In this document: one piece after another, positions 6,061-6,874 of the stretch
How positions within the stretch are numbered: position 1 is the stretch's first letter
Layout: every line of letters starts with the position of its first letter
NCBI GenBank assembly: GCA_903856875.1
Contig: CAIODE010000052.1
Span: forward strand, 1 to 6,874
Direction of reading: 5' to 3'
From: an uncultured Burkholderiales bacterium
GTDB taxonomy: Bacteria > Pseudomonadota > Gammaproteobacteria > Burkholderiales > Burkholderiaceae_C
Length of the DNA: 6,874 nucleotides
Position numbers and translations under genes: made by a program
The notes under the pieces: generated by a model
The model's database searches: none
Seen by the model: the letters and a program-made list of their open reading frames with translations, nothing else
Told to the model about the DNA's origin: nothing

Positions 6061-6333
6061 ATGAAATTACTGATCATTTTGGCCATGTTGGGTGCTGCCA
6101 ATGTCTATGCCAACGACGCGCCCAAAGCGGGCGACAAAAAAGCCCCGGAAAGATCGGCTGTGCCTGAGAAAATCACTCGGTCAAAATCAACCCCTGATTC
6201 ATTGCCTCAGCCGGTCGAAAAAAATAGCAATCCTGATGCCTGCCCCAAATTTGAGTACAAAGAAAAACCCGGCAAAATTGTTTGCTTGATCAAGTCAACT
6301 GGCGGCGACAAGCCCAAACCTGCAGCCCATTGA
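6061..6333 (+). CDS. Small predicted exported protein, Lys/Pro-rich, two cysteines
   Basis: I do not recognise this 90-residue protein. It starts with a convincing Sec signal peptide: MKLLIILAMLGAANVYA with likely signal peptidase I cleavage after VYA (residue 17). The mature part of about 73 residues is hydrophilic and rich in lysine, proline, aspartate and serine. The region 18-55 looks disordered. A more ordered-looking segment, ACPKFEYKEKPGKIVCLIK (60-78), carries the only two cysteines, C61 and C75, which could form a disulphide in the periplasm. There is no lipobox cysteine and no other membrane segment. It has its own AGGA site, is divergent from the methyltransferase gene and convergent with the yebC-family gene, so it is probably monocistronic. 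Reading frame, signal peptide and binding site make it likely real; no function can be assigned. Confidence 0.72.
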   Translation: MKLLIILAMLGAANVYANDAPKAGDKKAPERSAVPEKITRSKSTPDSLPQPVEKNSNPDACPKFEYKEKPGKIVCLIKSTGGDKPKPAAH

Positions 6334-6366
6334 CCGGCATAGCGGGCGGCAGTGGTTTGACTTGAT

Positions 6367-6874
6367 TTAACCCGACAAGCCTACAAATACATTTTGGACG
6401 TCGTCGTTGCCATCAATGGCGGCCAAGAAGTTTTCAACTTCTTCAAGCTGCTCGGCGTTGAGATTGGCTGGGTTAACAGGGTTTTTTGGTTTGTAGCCCA
6501 GCTTGTTGGACAGTACGGTAAAGCCATGGTCGGGCAGGGCTTTGCTGACCAAATCCAAATCGCTTGGATCGGTGATGAAAACGGTGACACCATCTTCGTC
6601 AGCCACTTCAAAATCTTGTGCACCCGCTTCAATGGCGGCCACTTCTGCGTCTGCGTTTGCCTGAGCAGGTTCGGCTTCGATCATGCCAACATGGTCGAAA
6701 TCCCATGACACGGAGCCCGATGAGCCAAGTTGTCCTTTGCGAAACAACACGCGCACTTCAGAGGCCGTGCGGTTCAGGTTGTCGGTGAGGGCTTCCACCA
6801 TGATCGGTACTTGGTGCGGCGCAAAACCTTCATAGATGACCCGCTCAAAATGAACCGCATCGCCCAACAAGCCG
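6367..6874 (-). CDS. YebC/PmpR family protein, N-terminus beyond the window
   Basis: The C-terminal 168 or so residues of a YebC-family protein (full members have about 235-250). The frame runs to the right edge without a stop, so the start is outside; the TTG at 6870 is not a real start. Visible family segments are [45 protein letters not shown] and the C-terminal [18 protein letters not shown] and the overall wording are closer to the YeeN-like branch than to canonical YebC. The absent N-terminal helical domain carries most of the conserved basic residues. YebC proteins were annotated as transcriptional regulators, and some are now linked to translation of difficult sequences. An Ala/Glu/Asp-rich stretch (roughly [19 protein letters not shown]) links the two C-terminal domains. 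The stop codon is 33 bases from that of the small exported-protein gene, with no terminator hairpin recognised. Confidence 0.88.
   Translation of the reverse strand, partial: GLLGDAVHFERVIYEGFAPHQVPIMVEALTDNLNRTASEVRVLFRKGQLGSSGSVSWDFDHVGMIEAEPAQANADAEVAAIEAGAQDFEVADEDGVTVFITDPSDLDLVSKALPDHGFTVLSNKLGYKPKNPVNPANLNAEQLEEVENFLAAIDGNDDVQNVFVGLSG

Noticed and set aside
6334..6366. Possible bidirectional terminator between the convergent 3' ends
   Set aside because: No stem longer than about 3-4 base pairs and no T-tract could be found in these 33 bases.
6394..6708. Plus-strand open frame of 104 codons
   Set aside because: It is antisense to the yebC-family gene, which shows family motifs along its length.

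Overview
The window looks like a housekeeping stretch from a betaproteobacterium of the order Burkholderiales, most likely a Comamonadaceae-type genome of moderate GC. This rests on protein similarity recognised by eye and on gene order: pilB-pilC-pilD-coaE-zapD-yacG facing mutT is a familiar arrangement in Beta- and Gammaproteobacteria. No mobile element, CRISPR array, rRNA or tRNA is visible, and the longest non-coding gap is about 100 bases.

Layout, left to right. A Nudix hydrolase (MutT type) runs rightward from the left edge and ends 7 bases from the convergent yacG. From 489 to 5302 a tightly packed leftward block reads, in transcription order, pilB (assembly ATPase), pilC (platform protein), pilD (prepilin peptidase), coaE (dephospho-CoA kinase), zapD (FtsZ-associated protein) and yacG (gyrase-inhibitor zinc protein). 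Junctions overlap or are separated by at most about 30 bases, so the block is probably one operon. A SAM-dependent methyltransferase lies 63 bases upstream of pilB on the same strand and may be cotranscribed. It diverges from a small rightward gene for a predicted exported protein. At the right edge a YebC/PmpR-family gene, missing its N-terminus, converges on that small gene.

How they fit together. PilB, PilC and PilD are the motor, inner-membrane platform and pilin-processing enzyme of a type IV pilus; no pilin or PilQ-type gene is in view. CoaE makes coenzyme A, ZapD bundles FtsZ, YacG inhibits gyrase and MutT cleans the nucleotide pool. Their linkage to pil genes is conserved, but no shared mechanism is apparent.

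The most unusual point is that both PilB (401 aa) and PilC (374 aa) lack the N-terminal regions normal for their families while keeping their core motifs. An in-frame stop just upstream of pilB shows that this is not a missed start. Other points are a perfect 8-bp inverted repeat over the zapD stop codon, a run of non-ATG starts (TTG, TTG, GTG and probably GTG), and an unrecognised two-cysteine exported protein. I found no convincing new multi-gene system.
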